Shown piece after piece: positions 15,248 to 21,960 of a stretch of 24,331 bases of DNA (position 1 is its first letter; every line of letters starts with the position of its first letter). The DNA comes from Flavobacteriales bacterium (GTDB lineage Bacteria; Bacteroidota; Bacteroidia; Flavobacteriales_D; Sanyastnellaceae), in the NCBI GenBank assembly GCA_011524845.1, contig WTJL01000052.1:8974-33304 (forward strand), given 5' to 3'. The notes beneath the pieces are model-generated. The model was not told the origin of the DNA and searched no databases. It worked only from the letters and a program-made list of their open reading frames with translations. Both the position numbers and the translations under genes were made by a program.

Positions 15248-16309
15248 AGCGTCCACAGACGGTTGCCCCAACCCCTGCAAAAAGGCCATGGTGTTGACCC
15301 CGTCAGCGTAATCGTCCAGCCGGGGACATTGGTTGTCCCCAAAGCCCGCGGTACGCATGCCTTTGGCTTGGAAAGCAGGTGCAAGGGCGGATTCGGAACG
15401 AACGGTGACCACTTGAATGTCGTCCGCCCGGGCTGCAAGCAGGTCCACGACCGCAGCAGGGTCGTCGTAGCGCTCCACAAAGAGCGTCCCAATCGGCGAC
15501 ACCAAACCCTCGTCCGCTTTGACCAGGACAAATCCGTTCTCGATCATGTCCTCTTTGTTGAGCAACCACACCGCCTTGTGGTAATCGTAGTTGTTGGCGT
15601 ATTTGCCGTGCTGCCCCAAATGGCCCCACCGCACCCATTGCGCAAAGCATCGGTCGAGGTCAAATCCCTTGGGAAGCCAAACCTTCGTCACGCTCCGGCA
15701 TCCCATGCCGAAGTGGGCGAAAATGTCGTCTCCCAAACGGTCGAGGTCGCCGCCGGTTTCGTGCCCGTCCAAGACGGCCACCGAGGTTCGGGGACCGCGA
15801 AACAGGTGCGGAAGGTGACCGAAGTACGCCTCAAAGTAGCGGCTTGCGTTGGCTCCACCCGTAGCGATGACCGCATCCATGTCCTGCATCAGGCCGTCGT
15901 GGAAGGTCACCGCATCTGCGACGTATGGCATCCACTCCGCCCATTTGGCCACCACCCACTTGGGGAGCACGGCGTCGTCTTTGGACAGTTTGACATGGAC
16001 CTCATGGCCACTCAAGACGGAACACAAGATGTCGTGCCACCCAACCAACGGGAGATTTCCCGCGAGGATCAATCCCACCTTCACCCCTGTCGCGGCCGAC
16101 GGGAAGGTGCAATTCGCCGCCCACGCCGCCACGCCTTCTTCGCTCAACGCTTGGCCGTGTGAACGAAGCGCCAGTTGGACACTTTCTTCCGTGAACCATC
16201 CGTTGTTGGCCGACGCCAAACGCAACGCGTCGGCGTCCTTTGAGGCTTCTTCTCGAAACCACTTCCCCAACTGAACAAGGGAGGAAAGGAGTTTGTTGGA
16301 GTCGTACAT
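15245..16309 (-). CDS. LuxC-type acyl-CoA reductase
   Basis: 354-residue aldehyde-dehydrogenase-fold protein of the LuxC/acyl-CoA reductase family, which reduces acyl-CoA or acyl-enzyme to aldehyde with NAD(P)H. Visible features: LAGNLPLVGWHDILCSVLSG, VIATGGANASRYFEAYFG, RGPRTSVAVLDG, and the catalytic-cysteine segment GMGCRSVTKVWLP with Cys204. The ATG at 16309 (MYDSNKLLSSLVQLG) is chosen over an upstream in-frame start because the latter would run through the divergent ferredoxin gene, and TACCTTTG lies eight bases before it. No LuxD or LuxE is present, so luminescence is not implied. In Bacteroidota this reductase is commonly found next to the ferredoxin gene seen here, often with serC and serA, which are absent. 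The physiological acyl substrate is unknown. Confidence 0.88.
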   Translation of the reverse strand: MYDSNKLLSSLVQLGKWFREEASKDADALRLASANNGWFTEESVQLALRSHGQALSEEGVAAWAANCTFPSAATGVKVGLILAGNLPLVGWHDILCSVLSGHEVHVKLSKDDAVLPKWVVAKWAEWMPYVADAVTFHDGLMQDMDAVIATGGANASRYFEAYFGHLPHLFRGPRTSVAVLDGHETGGDLDRLGDDIFAHFGMGCRSVTKVWLPKGFDLDRCFAQWVRWGHLGQHGKYANNYDYHKAVWLLNKEDMIENGFVLVKADEGLVSPIGTLFVERYDDPAAVVDLLAARADDIQVVTVRSESALAPAFQAKGMRTAGFGDNQCPRLDDYADGVNTMAFLQGLGQPSVDA

Positions 16310-16312
16310 TTG
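16305..16312 (+). promoter_or_regulatory. Putative -7 element for the ferredoxin gene
   Basis: TACATTTG, an exact TAnnTTTG match, 19 bases before the ferredoxin ATG. It overlaps the start codon of the divergent acyl-CoA reductase gene (16307-16309). Confidence 0.5.
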
Positions 16313-16317
16313 CGCAA

Positions 16318-16325
16318 CAAAGGTA
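16318..16325 (-). promoter_or_regulatory. Putative -7 element for the acyl-CoA reductase gene
   Basis: Minus strand TACCTTTG, an exact TAnnTTTG match, eight bases before the ATG at 16309 and seven bases from the ferredoxin start codon on the other side. Confidence 0.5.
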
Positions 16326-16331
16326 CCTGCC

Positions 16332-16679
16332 ATGGCCATCATGATTACAGACGAATGCATCAACTGCGGTGCATGTGAGCCGGAATGTCCCAACAACGCC
16401 ATTTACGAAGGCGGGGCGACGTGGAAATTCTCAGACGGCACCGGATTCCAGGGACGCGGAGAACACCCCGTGGCGGGTGTGGTCGAAGCCGACGAGGAGC
16501 ACGAAGCGGTCAACCCTGACCTCTACTACATCGTGACCGACAAGTGCACAGAGTGCGTCGGATTCCACGACGAGCCGCAGTGCGCTGCGGTCTGCCCTGT
16601 GGATTGCTGCGTCGACGATCCAGGCCACCGCGAGTCCGAGGAAGATCTCCTCGCGAAAAAAGCCTTCATGCACCTGTAA
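16332..16679 (+). CDS. 2[4Fe-4S] ferredoxin
   Basis: 115-residue low-potential ferredoxin, a soluble electron carrier. First cluster motif: Cys9, Cys12, Cys15 and Cys19-Pro (CINCGACEPECP). Second: Cys72, Cys75, Cys84 and Cys88-Pro, with an eight-residue insertion between the second and third Cys as in the Allochromatium-type ferredoxins. About 50 residues separate the two motifs, longer than in clostridial ferredoxins but typical for the Bacteroidota form. Extra cysteines are present at 92 and 93. The ATG at 16332 (MAIMITDEC) is the family's usual start; the second ATG at codon 4 is less likely. It is divergent from acyl-CoA reductase across 22 bases, so the two may share regulation, and it could be a reductant for a partner enzyme not in the window. 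Confidence 0.95.
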   Translation: MAIMITDECINCGACEPECPNNAIYEGGATWKFSDGTGFQGRGEHPVAGVVEADEEHEAVNPDLYYIVTDKCTECVGFHDEPQCAAVCPVDCCVDDPGHRESEEDLLAKKAFMHL

Positions 16680-16699
16680 GAATTCGGCGCATTGCGCGT

Positions 16700-16707
16700 T
16701 AGGTTGG
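16700..16707 (+). promoter_or_regulatory. Putative -7 element for the 16712 gene
   Basis: TAGGTTGG, one base off TAnnTTTG, four bases before the ATG at 16712. Confidence 0.35.
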
Positions 16708-16711
16708 ACAC

Positions 16712-17611
16712 ATGAAGTCCCTCTTCTCCTTCAGTGTGGTGCCCCTCACGGGCATGCTTTCTCTTTGTTTGTGGGCCGTCGCCTCGGTGTCGTGGGGCCA
16801 AACCCCGGAGTGGGCGCGCGTCTACGCCACCCACGAAAGCCTGTCGCAGGCCTCTTCAGAGGAAGACCGCATGGCCTTGCACGGTCAACTCATGGGACTT
16901 TGGGAGGAGGCGCTGGCCTCCGGCCATGCCTTCGACGTGGACTGGTCGGGTTGGAACAACGCCGTAGTTGATTTGGGTGAAGACGACGAGCGCTTGCTTG
17001 TGTTCACATGGAACGTCGAGCTCGACGACCGCACCCAACGCTACGGCGGGTGGGTGGCTCACGCGGCGCCTGACAATGCCTTGGGGTACACCTACACCAT
17101 GCTGGAGCACGACCGCAACGTCGATCCCCAAGACGACAGCCGCATGCACCGCCACGACCATTGGCAGGGCGGTCTGTACTACGCTGGCGTCCTTCAACAC
17201 GACCGAGACGACCCCGTGTACACCTTGCTCGCATGGGACGGCGCAGACGCCTTGACCACGCGAAAGTGGATCGAGACGGTGGAGCCTCGCAACGGACGTG
17301 TGCGCTTTGGTGCGCCTCGCTTTAACATGCCCCAAGGCTTGCAGAAGCGCGTGGTCTTGGCCTACGCCGATGCCGTGCAGGCCACATTGCGCGTGGAACC
17401 AGAACTCGGCCGCATCGTCTACGACCACCTTGCCCCCGAAGACCCGTCGTTCCAAGGACAGCACGCTTTCTACGGGCCCACCCTGAGCTACGATGGACTG
17501 GAATGGAGAAAAGGGCGCTGGCATTTCACCCCCGACTTGGCGGTCAAAAACAGCGACGACAACTCCCCCCGCGAGTACCGCGACCCCAGCCGTCGCCGTC
17601 GCCGGAATTGA
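16712..17611 (+). CDS. Exported conserved Bacteroidota protein, function unknown
   Basis: 299-residue protein with a signal peptide (about residues 1-30, hydrophobic core PLTGMLSLCLWAVASVSWG). The central part has LLVFTWNVELDDRTQRYGGWV and YTLLAWDGADALTTRKWIETV, and the C-terminal part has FGAPRF, KRVVLAYADAVQATLRV, IVYDHLAPEDPSFQGQHAFY and GPTLSYDGLEW. This order matches a conserved family of exported Bacteroidota proteins with no known function. The protein ends in an arginine run (RRRRRN) coded by a short GTCGCC repeat. It sits 32 bases after the ferredoxin gene and 32 before the next exported protein, each apparently with its own -7 element. Confidence 0.82.
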   Translation: MKSLFSFSVVPLTGMLSLCLWAVASVSWGQTPEWARVYATHESLSQASSEEDRMALHGQLMGLWEEALASGHAFDVDWSGWNNAVVDLGEDDERLLVFTWNVELDDRTQRYGGWVAHAAPDNALGYTYTMLEHDRNVDPQDDSRMHRHDHWQGGLYYAGVLQHDRDDPVYTLLAWDGADALTTRKWIETVEPRNGRVRFGAPRFNMPQGLQKRVVLAYADAVQATLRVEPELGRIVYDHLAPEDPSFQGQHAFYGPTLSYDGLEWRKGRWHFTPDLAVKNSDDNSPREYRDPSRRRRRN

Positions 17612-17631
17612 TGCGCTGACCTCCCCTTCTG

Positions 17632-17639
17632 TATCTTCC
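17632..17639 (+). promoter_or_regulatory. Putative promoter of the 17644 gene
   Basis: TATCTTCC, four bases before the ATG at 17644, with a TTG at 17608-17610 exactly 21 bases upstream, a normal -33 spacing. Confidence 0.45.
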
Positions 17640-17643
17640 TGAC

Positions 17644-18492
17644 ATGAACTTGACCCGTCTCCTCGGCGTGACGTGCGCGGGCACTGCGCTGACCTTGTCG
17701 CTCTTCGTCCCTGTCTTTGTCCGAGCCCAGGACGCTCCCCCGTCTGGGGCCCAAATGATGGAAGACCTCGTGCGCTTGACCATGGTCCCCTTGGCCGAAG
17801 AACCCTTGACGTTTGAAGGACATTTGGCCTGCGAATTGTCCAGCTCTGGAAGGGCCACCGTGGGCGAACTCCGTTGGGACCATGAAGGCACCACCGTGCT
17901 TTGGAGCGACGCCATCGACCGGCGGGGGCTCTACACCGTGCACCTCACATCCGACCAGCCGTTGGCGACGATCAACCTGGAACACGGCGAAGGCAACTTC
18001 ATGACGCCGGACATGATGACGTTGGCCGGCTACTGGCACAAGGAAGGAGACCGTCCTTCCGACCTCTCCTTGAAACTCGACAAAAAGGCCGACCTCGACA
18101 CGTTGCTGGGCAAAGCTTGCACCCGCTACGTCGGCAAGCGCGGCAAGTCCCGCGTGGCGGTTTGGATGGCCGATCCGAGCGATGCTGGCATGTCTCAAGA
18201 TGCTTTGGACGACGTGCGACGCGCGTGGATCACCTGGATGCACCACCGTCCGGGCGACGGCGTCATGCGGCACGTTCTCTTGCCAGAAGGGCTGCCCCTC
18301 AAGGTCGAATGGGGCGCTCCCCTCGAAGACGGCTCCTTGCCGATGGGCATGACCACGTTGACGCTGAACCCTGCGGCCGCGTTTGAGCTGGACGCGCCTG
18401 CCCTTTGGATGCACGTCCCCGGGCGGGACATCAATCAAGTCGCCCGGGAAATGAAGGAGCAGCAGGAAAAGGCTGCAGGGAAGGAAGACTGA
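17644..18492 (+). CDS. Exported protein, possibly DUF4412-like
   Basis: 282-residue protein with a signal peptide (residues 1-29, LLGVTCAGTALTLSLFVPVF then VRAQDA). The mature part looks like a beta-rich periplasmic domain, with FEGHLACELSSSGRATVGELRW, a strand-rich middle, KRGKSRVAVWMADPSDAGMS, and PLEDGSLPMGMTTLTLNPAAAF. The shape and order suggest a DUF4412-type protein as found in Bacteroidota, but the similarity is general and the call is tentative. The C-terminus is Lys/Glu-rich (MKEQQEKAAGKED). It stops 12 bases short of the convergent Smr-domain gene. Confidence 0.75.
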   Translation: MNLTRLLGVTCAGTALTLSLFVPVFVRAQDAPPSGAQMMEDLVRLTMVPLAEEPLTFEGHLACELSSSGRATVGELRWDHEGTTVLWSDAIDRRGLYTVHLTSDQPLATINLEHGEGNFMTPDMMTLAGYWHKEGDRPSDLSLKLDKKADLDTLLGKACTRYVGKRGKSRVAVWMADPSDAGMSQDALDDVRRAWITWMHHRPGDGVMRHVLLPEGLPLKVEWGAPLEDGSLPMGMTTLTLNPAAAFELDAPALWMHVPGRDINQVAREMKEQQEKAAGKED

Positions 18493-18504
18493 GCGTCTGG
18501 CCGA

Positions 18505-19116
18505 TCACTCGGGTTTGCGCCACGACGCTTGGCCCAGCCACACTTCGGTGGCGCCTGACCCGTACTTTCTGGGGTCGCCTTCCCGGTACGAACAATCGGG
18601 GTGATGCTGCTCCAAGGTGGTTCGGATCTGGTGCCGAAGAACGCCCTGTCCCACCCCGTGAATGAACACGATGCGACGCAACTTTTCGCGCTTGGCGATG
18701 TCCATCATTCGGTCGAAGTGGTCCATTTGGATGGCAAGCTTGGCGCGGTCCGGAAGGCCACGCTGATCGTCGACCAATTCGTGGATGTGGAGGTCCACCT
18801 CCATGTGGGCATCTCGCCGAGCCATGTTGGTCGCCTGCGCATGTTGGTACCGAACTTCAAAATCCTTTTGCAACTCCCGCATGCGCTTCTCCCCCACTTC
18901 TTGGGCCAAAAGTTGGGCCACGTCGGGGATGGTGTCGCCGTATTGTCGGGCCTCGACTTCTGGGTCTGGGGCGGCCATCAGCTCCGCCGCCGACACCGAG
19001 CGCTCAAACCCATCCTCGTCTTCCACCACCACGGTCGATCCTTCGACACGGACCACGGTGGCGCTTCCGACGTCGTTCAAGAATTTGACCCGTTGGCCTG
19101 TTTGAAAGGAAGTCAT
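18505..19116 (-). CDS. Short Smr-domain protein with N-terminal KOW-like module
   Basis: 203-residue protein with two parts. Residues 1-45 form a small beta module (TGQRVKFLNDVGSATVVRVE, VVVEDEDGFERSV) like the N-terminus of Bacteroidota Smr/DUF2027 proteins and of MutS2. Residues 75-100 are probably a helical linker, and 105-195 form the Smr domain, with VDLHIHEL (107-114) and HGVGQGVLRHQI (153-164); Smr domains bind or nick branched DNA or act as RNA endonucleases. Typical DUF2027-Smr proteins are clearly longer, with a central domain that is absent here. The start at 19116 overlaps the methyltransferase stop (ATGA), so the two are coupled; the upstream in-frame start would extend into that gene. 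Confidence 0.85.
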   Translation of the reverse strand: MTSFQTGQRVKFLNDVGSATVVRVEGSTVVVEDEDGFERSVSAAELMAAPDPEVEARQYGDTIPDVAQLLAQEVGEKRMRELQKDFEVRYQHAQATNMARRDAHMEVDLHIHELVDDQRGLPDRAKLAIQMDHFDRMMDIAKREKLRRIVFIHGVGQGVLRHQIRTTLEQHHPDCSYREGDPRKYGSGATEVWLGQASWRKPE

Positions 19117-19721
19117 GCGTGCTGCTTTAAGAGAACCACTTGTTGGGTGACGGCAAACCCTTGGTGAAAAGGGCCTTCGTCCAAGATTTGTTCGCAACGT
19201 GCGCTCCAGATGGTGGTCGCGTCGTCAAAGGCCTCTTCGACATCGCGTCGAAACGTGTCGTGGTCGTACAGCATGTCCAGTTGCTTGGGACCGCCCGACC
19301 CAAGGCCGAGTTGGTCCTTGTGAAAGCCCTCCACCACAAGCACGCCGCCGGGCTTGACCCAAGACCACGCGCGGTGATGAAACGCCTCGCGCACGGCTGG
19401 AGGCATGTGCGAAAACACGAGCCCCACGACGTCAAAGTGCTGGGACGGATGGAACTCGAGGGCGTTGGCCACCTCGGCATGGATCTCCACCCCCCGTTCT
19501 TGGGCCAAGGCCTGGGCCTTGTTCACCCCCACCTCACTCAAATCGCACGACGTCACGGCCCAACCTTGTTGGGCGGCATGGACCGCGTTTCGGCCTTCTC
19601 CATCGCAGGGCAAGCACACACTCCCAGGCGTCCTCAACGCCAACTGCGACGCCCAAAAGGCATTGGGTTGGACCCCGTACACGGTGTCGTGCGTCCGATA
19701 TCGATCGTCCCACATGTTCAT
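19113..19721 (-). CDS. Class I SAM-dependent methyltransferase (TehB-like)
   Basis: 202-residue class I methyltransferase. The start WDDRYRTHDTVYGVQPNAF and motif I LPCDGEGRNAV (37-47) are typical of the TehB/thiopurine-methyltransferase-like family; motif II-III follows as WAVTSCDLSEVGVNKAQAL, and the region around FDVVGLVFSHMPPAVREAFH with KPGGVLVVEGF completes the fold. The substrate cannot be read from the sequence. Three in-frame starts are possible; the ATG at 19721 is preferred because TACTTCGG lies three bases before it, but the ATG at 19715 (MWDDRY) is also credible and is a common start in the family. It is coupled to the Smr gene (ATGA) and divergent from the M28 peptidase. Confidence 0.88.
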   Translation of the reverse strand: MNMWDDRYRTHDTVYGVQPNAFWASQLALRTPGSVCLPCDGEGRNAVHAAQQGWAVTSCDLSEVGVNKAQALAQERGVEIHAEVANALEFHPSQHFDVVGLVFSHMPPAVREAFHHRAWSWVKPGGVLVVEGFHKDQLGLGSGGPKQLDMLYDHDTFRRDVEEAFDDATTIWSARCEQILDEGPFHQGFAVTQQVVLLKQHA

Positions 19722-19724
19722 GCA

Positions 19725-19732
19725 CCGAAGTA
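19725..19732 (-). promoter_or_regulatory. Putative -7 element for the methyltransferase-Smr pair
   Basis: Minus strand TACTTCGG, resembling TACTTTG before the 930 start, three bases before the ATG at 19721. Confidence 0.3.
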
Positions 19733-19746
19733 CGGACACGCGCGGC

Positions 19747-19754
19747 TACCTTGC
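19747..19754 (+). promoter_or_regulatory. Putative -7 element for the M28 peptidase gene
   Basis: TACCTTGC, three bases before the ATG at 19758. The divergent methyltransferase element ends only 15 bases away. Confidence 0.35.
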
Positions 19755-19757
19755 ACC

Positions 19758-21179
19758 ATGCAGAAGATGAAAATCGCAGGGGTGGCGTCCCTCTTGGGTG
19801 CCGTTCTCCTTTCGCCCGTCGGCTTGGCCCAAGACCACACCGCCGTCTCTGACAGCGCGCTCGTTCGTGACCTGTTCAGCGAAGTCCTCGCCCACGGCGA
19901 GGCCCACGACAACCTGCGCACGTTGTGCAAGGACATTGGGCACAGGCTGAGTGGCTCGCCCAGTGCCGACCGCGCCATCCTCTGGGGCCAATCCGTCATG
20001 GATGCGTACGGTGCCGACACCACCTACATCATGCCTGTGGAGGTCCCAGCTTGGACACGGGGCGACGTGGCCGAAGCGACTGCGTCGTTCTCCGACGGCA
20101 CGACCCTGCCGTTGCACGTCACGGCGCTGGGCGGCTCTGTGCCTACGCCCCAGCAGGAATGGATCGAAGGACCGCTGCTGGTGGTGCGCCACCTCGACGC
20201 ACTGGACACCTTGGACGCCACGGGCCACATCGTGCTGTTCAACCGGCCCATGGATCCGCTCTTGATCAACACAGGTGCAGCCTACGGCGGAGCGTTTGAC
20301 CAGCGCGGTGGCGGCGCGTCAGCAGCGGCCAAAGCAGGCGCCATTGGGGTGTTGGTTCGGTCGCTCACCCATGCCCTCGACACCCTGCCCCACACGGGAT
20401 CGCTGAGGTACAAAGACGACGTCGAGCGCATTCCTGCCGCCGCCATTTCCACGGTGGACGCCTCTTCCTTGGCCCAAGCCCATGCGTCTGGCAGCCATCC
20501 CGAGGGCATCCGCGTTCGGCTGCGCATGAATTGCCAGGACCTCGGGACTGTGGAACAAGGCAACGTGGTGGGTGAATGGACGGGAAGCCAATACCCAGAA
20601 GAAATCATCACCCTCGGTGGACACCTCGATTCATGGGACATCGGAGAAGGTGCGCACGACGACGGTTCAGGCGTGGTGCACACGCTGGAAGCCCTGCGCG
20701 CACTCAAGGCGGTTGGTTTTGAGCCCCAACGGACGCTGCGGTTTGTCCTGTTCATCAACGAAGAAAACGGCAACCGCGGCGGAAAGATGTACGCCAAGAT
20801 TGCCGCCGAGGAACACGAGCAGGGGTTGCGTCACGTGGCCGCGATGGAGTCAGACGCCGGTGGCTTTGTGCCCCGTGGAGTGCGCATGGATGCCCTGGAT
20901 GCAGGCGTCGACTTGGTGCGCAGCTGGGCGGGCACGTTGGAGCCGTACAACCTCCACTACTTTGGGCGCGGAGGCGCCGGGGTGGACATCGGGCCTCTCA
21001 AGGCCTTGACGCCACGACCGCTTTTGGTGGGGTTGGTGCCCGATGGGCAACGCTATTTTGACCTGCACCACAGCAGCCAAGACGTCTGGGAAAACGTCCA
21101 CAAGCGCGAGCTTGAACTCGGGGCGGCCACGTGCGCAAGCATCGTTGCCCTCCTCGACCGGCACCTGCCCACGCCCTGA
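19758..21179 (+). CDS. Exported M28-family metallopeptidase with PA domain
   Basis: 473-residue zinc aminopeptidase or carboxypeptidase of family M28, close in length and layout to carboxypeptidase Q. A signal peptide occupies about residues 1-24 (VASLLGAVLLSPVGLAQ). A protease-associated domain lies at about 130-240 (GAAYGGAFDQRGGGASAAAK). Zinc ligands and catalytic residues are in place: GGHLDSWD (His289), AHDDGSG (Asp301), INEENGNRGG (Glu335/336), ESDAGG, and DLHHSSQDVWE near the C-terminus. It probably degrades peptides in the periplasm or outside the cell. The in-frame stretch before 19758 is antisense to the methyltransferase gene and rejected as coding. Its stop codon lies in a hairpin shared with the convergent gene. 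Confidence 0.92.
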   Translation: MQKMKIAGVASLLGAVLLSPVGLAQDHTAVSDSALVRDLFSEVLAHGEAHDNLRTLCKDIGHRLSGSPSADRAILWGQSVMDAYGADTTYIMPVEVPAWTRGDVAEATASFSDGTTLPLHVTALGGSVPTPQQEWIEGPLLVVRHLDALDTLDATGHIVLFNRPMDPLLINTGAAYGGAFDQRGGGASAAAKAGAIGVLVRSLTHALDTLPHTGSLRYKDDVERIPAAAISTVDASSLAQAHASGSHPEGIRVRLRMNCQDLGTVEQGNVVGEWTGSQYPEEIITLGGHLDSWDIGEGAHDDGSGVVHTLEALRALKAVGFEPQRTLRFVLFINEENGNRGGKMYAKIAAEEHEQGLRHVAAMESDAGGFVPRGVRMDALDAGVDLVRSWAGTLEPYNLHYFGRGGAGVDIGPLKALTPRPLLVGLVPDGQRYFDLHHSSQDVWENVHKRELELGAATCASIVALLDRHLPTP

Positions 21180-21192
21180 GGTCAGGCCTCAG
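21176..21192. terminator. Shared hairpin between convergent genes
   Basis: CTGAGG and CCTCAG form a perfect 6-bp stem with a 5-base loop. The stem includes both TGA stop codons, that of the M28 gene and that of the convergent EF-hand gene. It could serve as a minimal bidirectional terminator, though no T tract is visible on either side. Confidence 0.35.
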
Positions 21193-21875
21193 TCTTCTGT
21201 GCTGTCCTGAGCGGTCGTGGACCAGTAGGGCACAAATTGAAAATCCCCGTATTGGTCGAGCGTGCCTTCGTACGACGGAAAGTGAATGCCCAACCCGTCG
21301 AGGGACCATTCCGAGGGCAACGGCAAGCCGATGTGGTCGTTGGCGTAGTGCCACAATCCGTCGAAGAAAGGGGCCGACTCCGCCACGATGGCGGCGTCTC
21401 CAAATTCGAGGGAATACACCGCAAAACCGGGGTTGTAGCGCCAATCGAAGAACACGTAGTGCCCGTCCACTTCCTCACCTGAGGAGACGGCGATTCGGCC
21501 GTCAGGGAAGGTCATGTGCTCAAAACTGGTGATCGTCCCGCTGCGTTCCACGAGGTTGTAGACAGTGACAGGCTCTGGGCACTCGGGGACATAGACCTGG
21601 GCGCTGTCGTAGATGCTGTAGGCGAAGTACAATGAATCGAGCTGGGCATCGCCGTTCATCAGGTCGGCAAACAAGGTCTCGAGGTCGGTGCCTTGGTAGT
21701 CGCAAGCCACCGTCAAGTCAGGACCCCATTGGGTGTTGAAGACCGTGAGGAATTGCACCATGTCTTCGATGTTGATGAGCCCGTCGCCGTCGGCATCGGG
21801 TTGCCAGGGCTGGGTGGTTTGGGCTTGCACCCCTCCTGCCATCAAGAGGAGCAAGGCAGAGAAAAACGTACGCAT
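21189..21875 (-). CDS. Exported protein with EF-hand/dockerin-like calcium motif
   Basis: 228-residue secreted protein. Signal peptide at residues 1-19 (MRTFFSALLLLMAGGVQAQ). Immediately after it is a single EF-hand or dockerin-type loop, DADGDGLINIED (27-38), with acidic residues at loop positions 1, 3, 5 and 12, followed by MVQFLTVFNTQWG. Such 'DADGDG' segments are frequent in exported Bacteroidota proteins. The rest is a beta-rich domain (VTVYNLVERSGTITSFEHM, GHYVFFDWRYNPGFAVY) that I do not recognise. There is no C-terminal sorting signal of the Por/T9SS kind. It lies downstream of the acylase gene on the same strand, separated by 85 bases containing an AT-rich promoter-like stretch. Confidence 0.82.
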   Translation of the reverse strand: MRTFFSALLLLMAGGVQAQTTQPWQPDADGDGLINIEDMVQFLTVFNTQWGPDLTVACDYQGTDLETLFADLMNGDAQLDSLYFAYSIYDSAQVYVPECPEPVTVYNLVERSGTITSFEHMTFPDGRIAVSSGEEVDGHYVFFDWRYNPGFAVYSLEFGDAAIVAESAPFFDGLWHYANDHIGLPLPSEWSLDGLGIHFPSYEGTLDQYGDFQFVPYWSTTAQDSTED

Positions 21876-21894
21876 GAGGTCAGATTTGGAACCT

Positions 21895-21902
21895 TAAATA
21901 TA
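21895..21902 (-). promoter_or_regulatory. Putative promoter of the EF-hand protein gene
   Basis: Minus strand TATATTTA, one base off TAnnTTTG, 19 bases before the ATG at 21875. It sits in an AT-rich stretch (21892-21915) that stands out in this GC-rich window. Confidence 0.35.
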
Positions 21903-21960
21903 CATAATATCAAGATTCCAGAAGCCACGGCCCTCTCCGACAGCCGTTTGCAAGGTCCTG

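Noticed and set aside
16269..16298. Purine-rich GGGAGGAAAGGAG as a Shine-Dalgarno sequence for ferredoxin
   Set aside because: It is more than 30 bases upstream of the ATG and inside the acyl-CoA reductase coding sequence.
15245..16679. Bioluminescence (lux) locus because of the LuxC-type reductase
   Set aside because: No luxA, luxB, luxD or luxE is present; this reductase family is widespread in non-luminous Bacteroidota.
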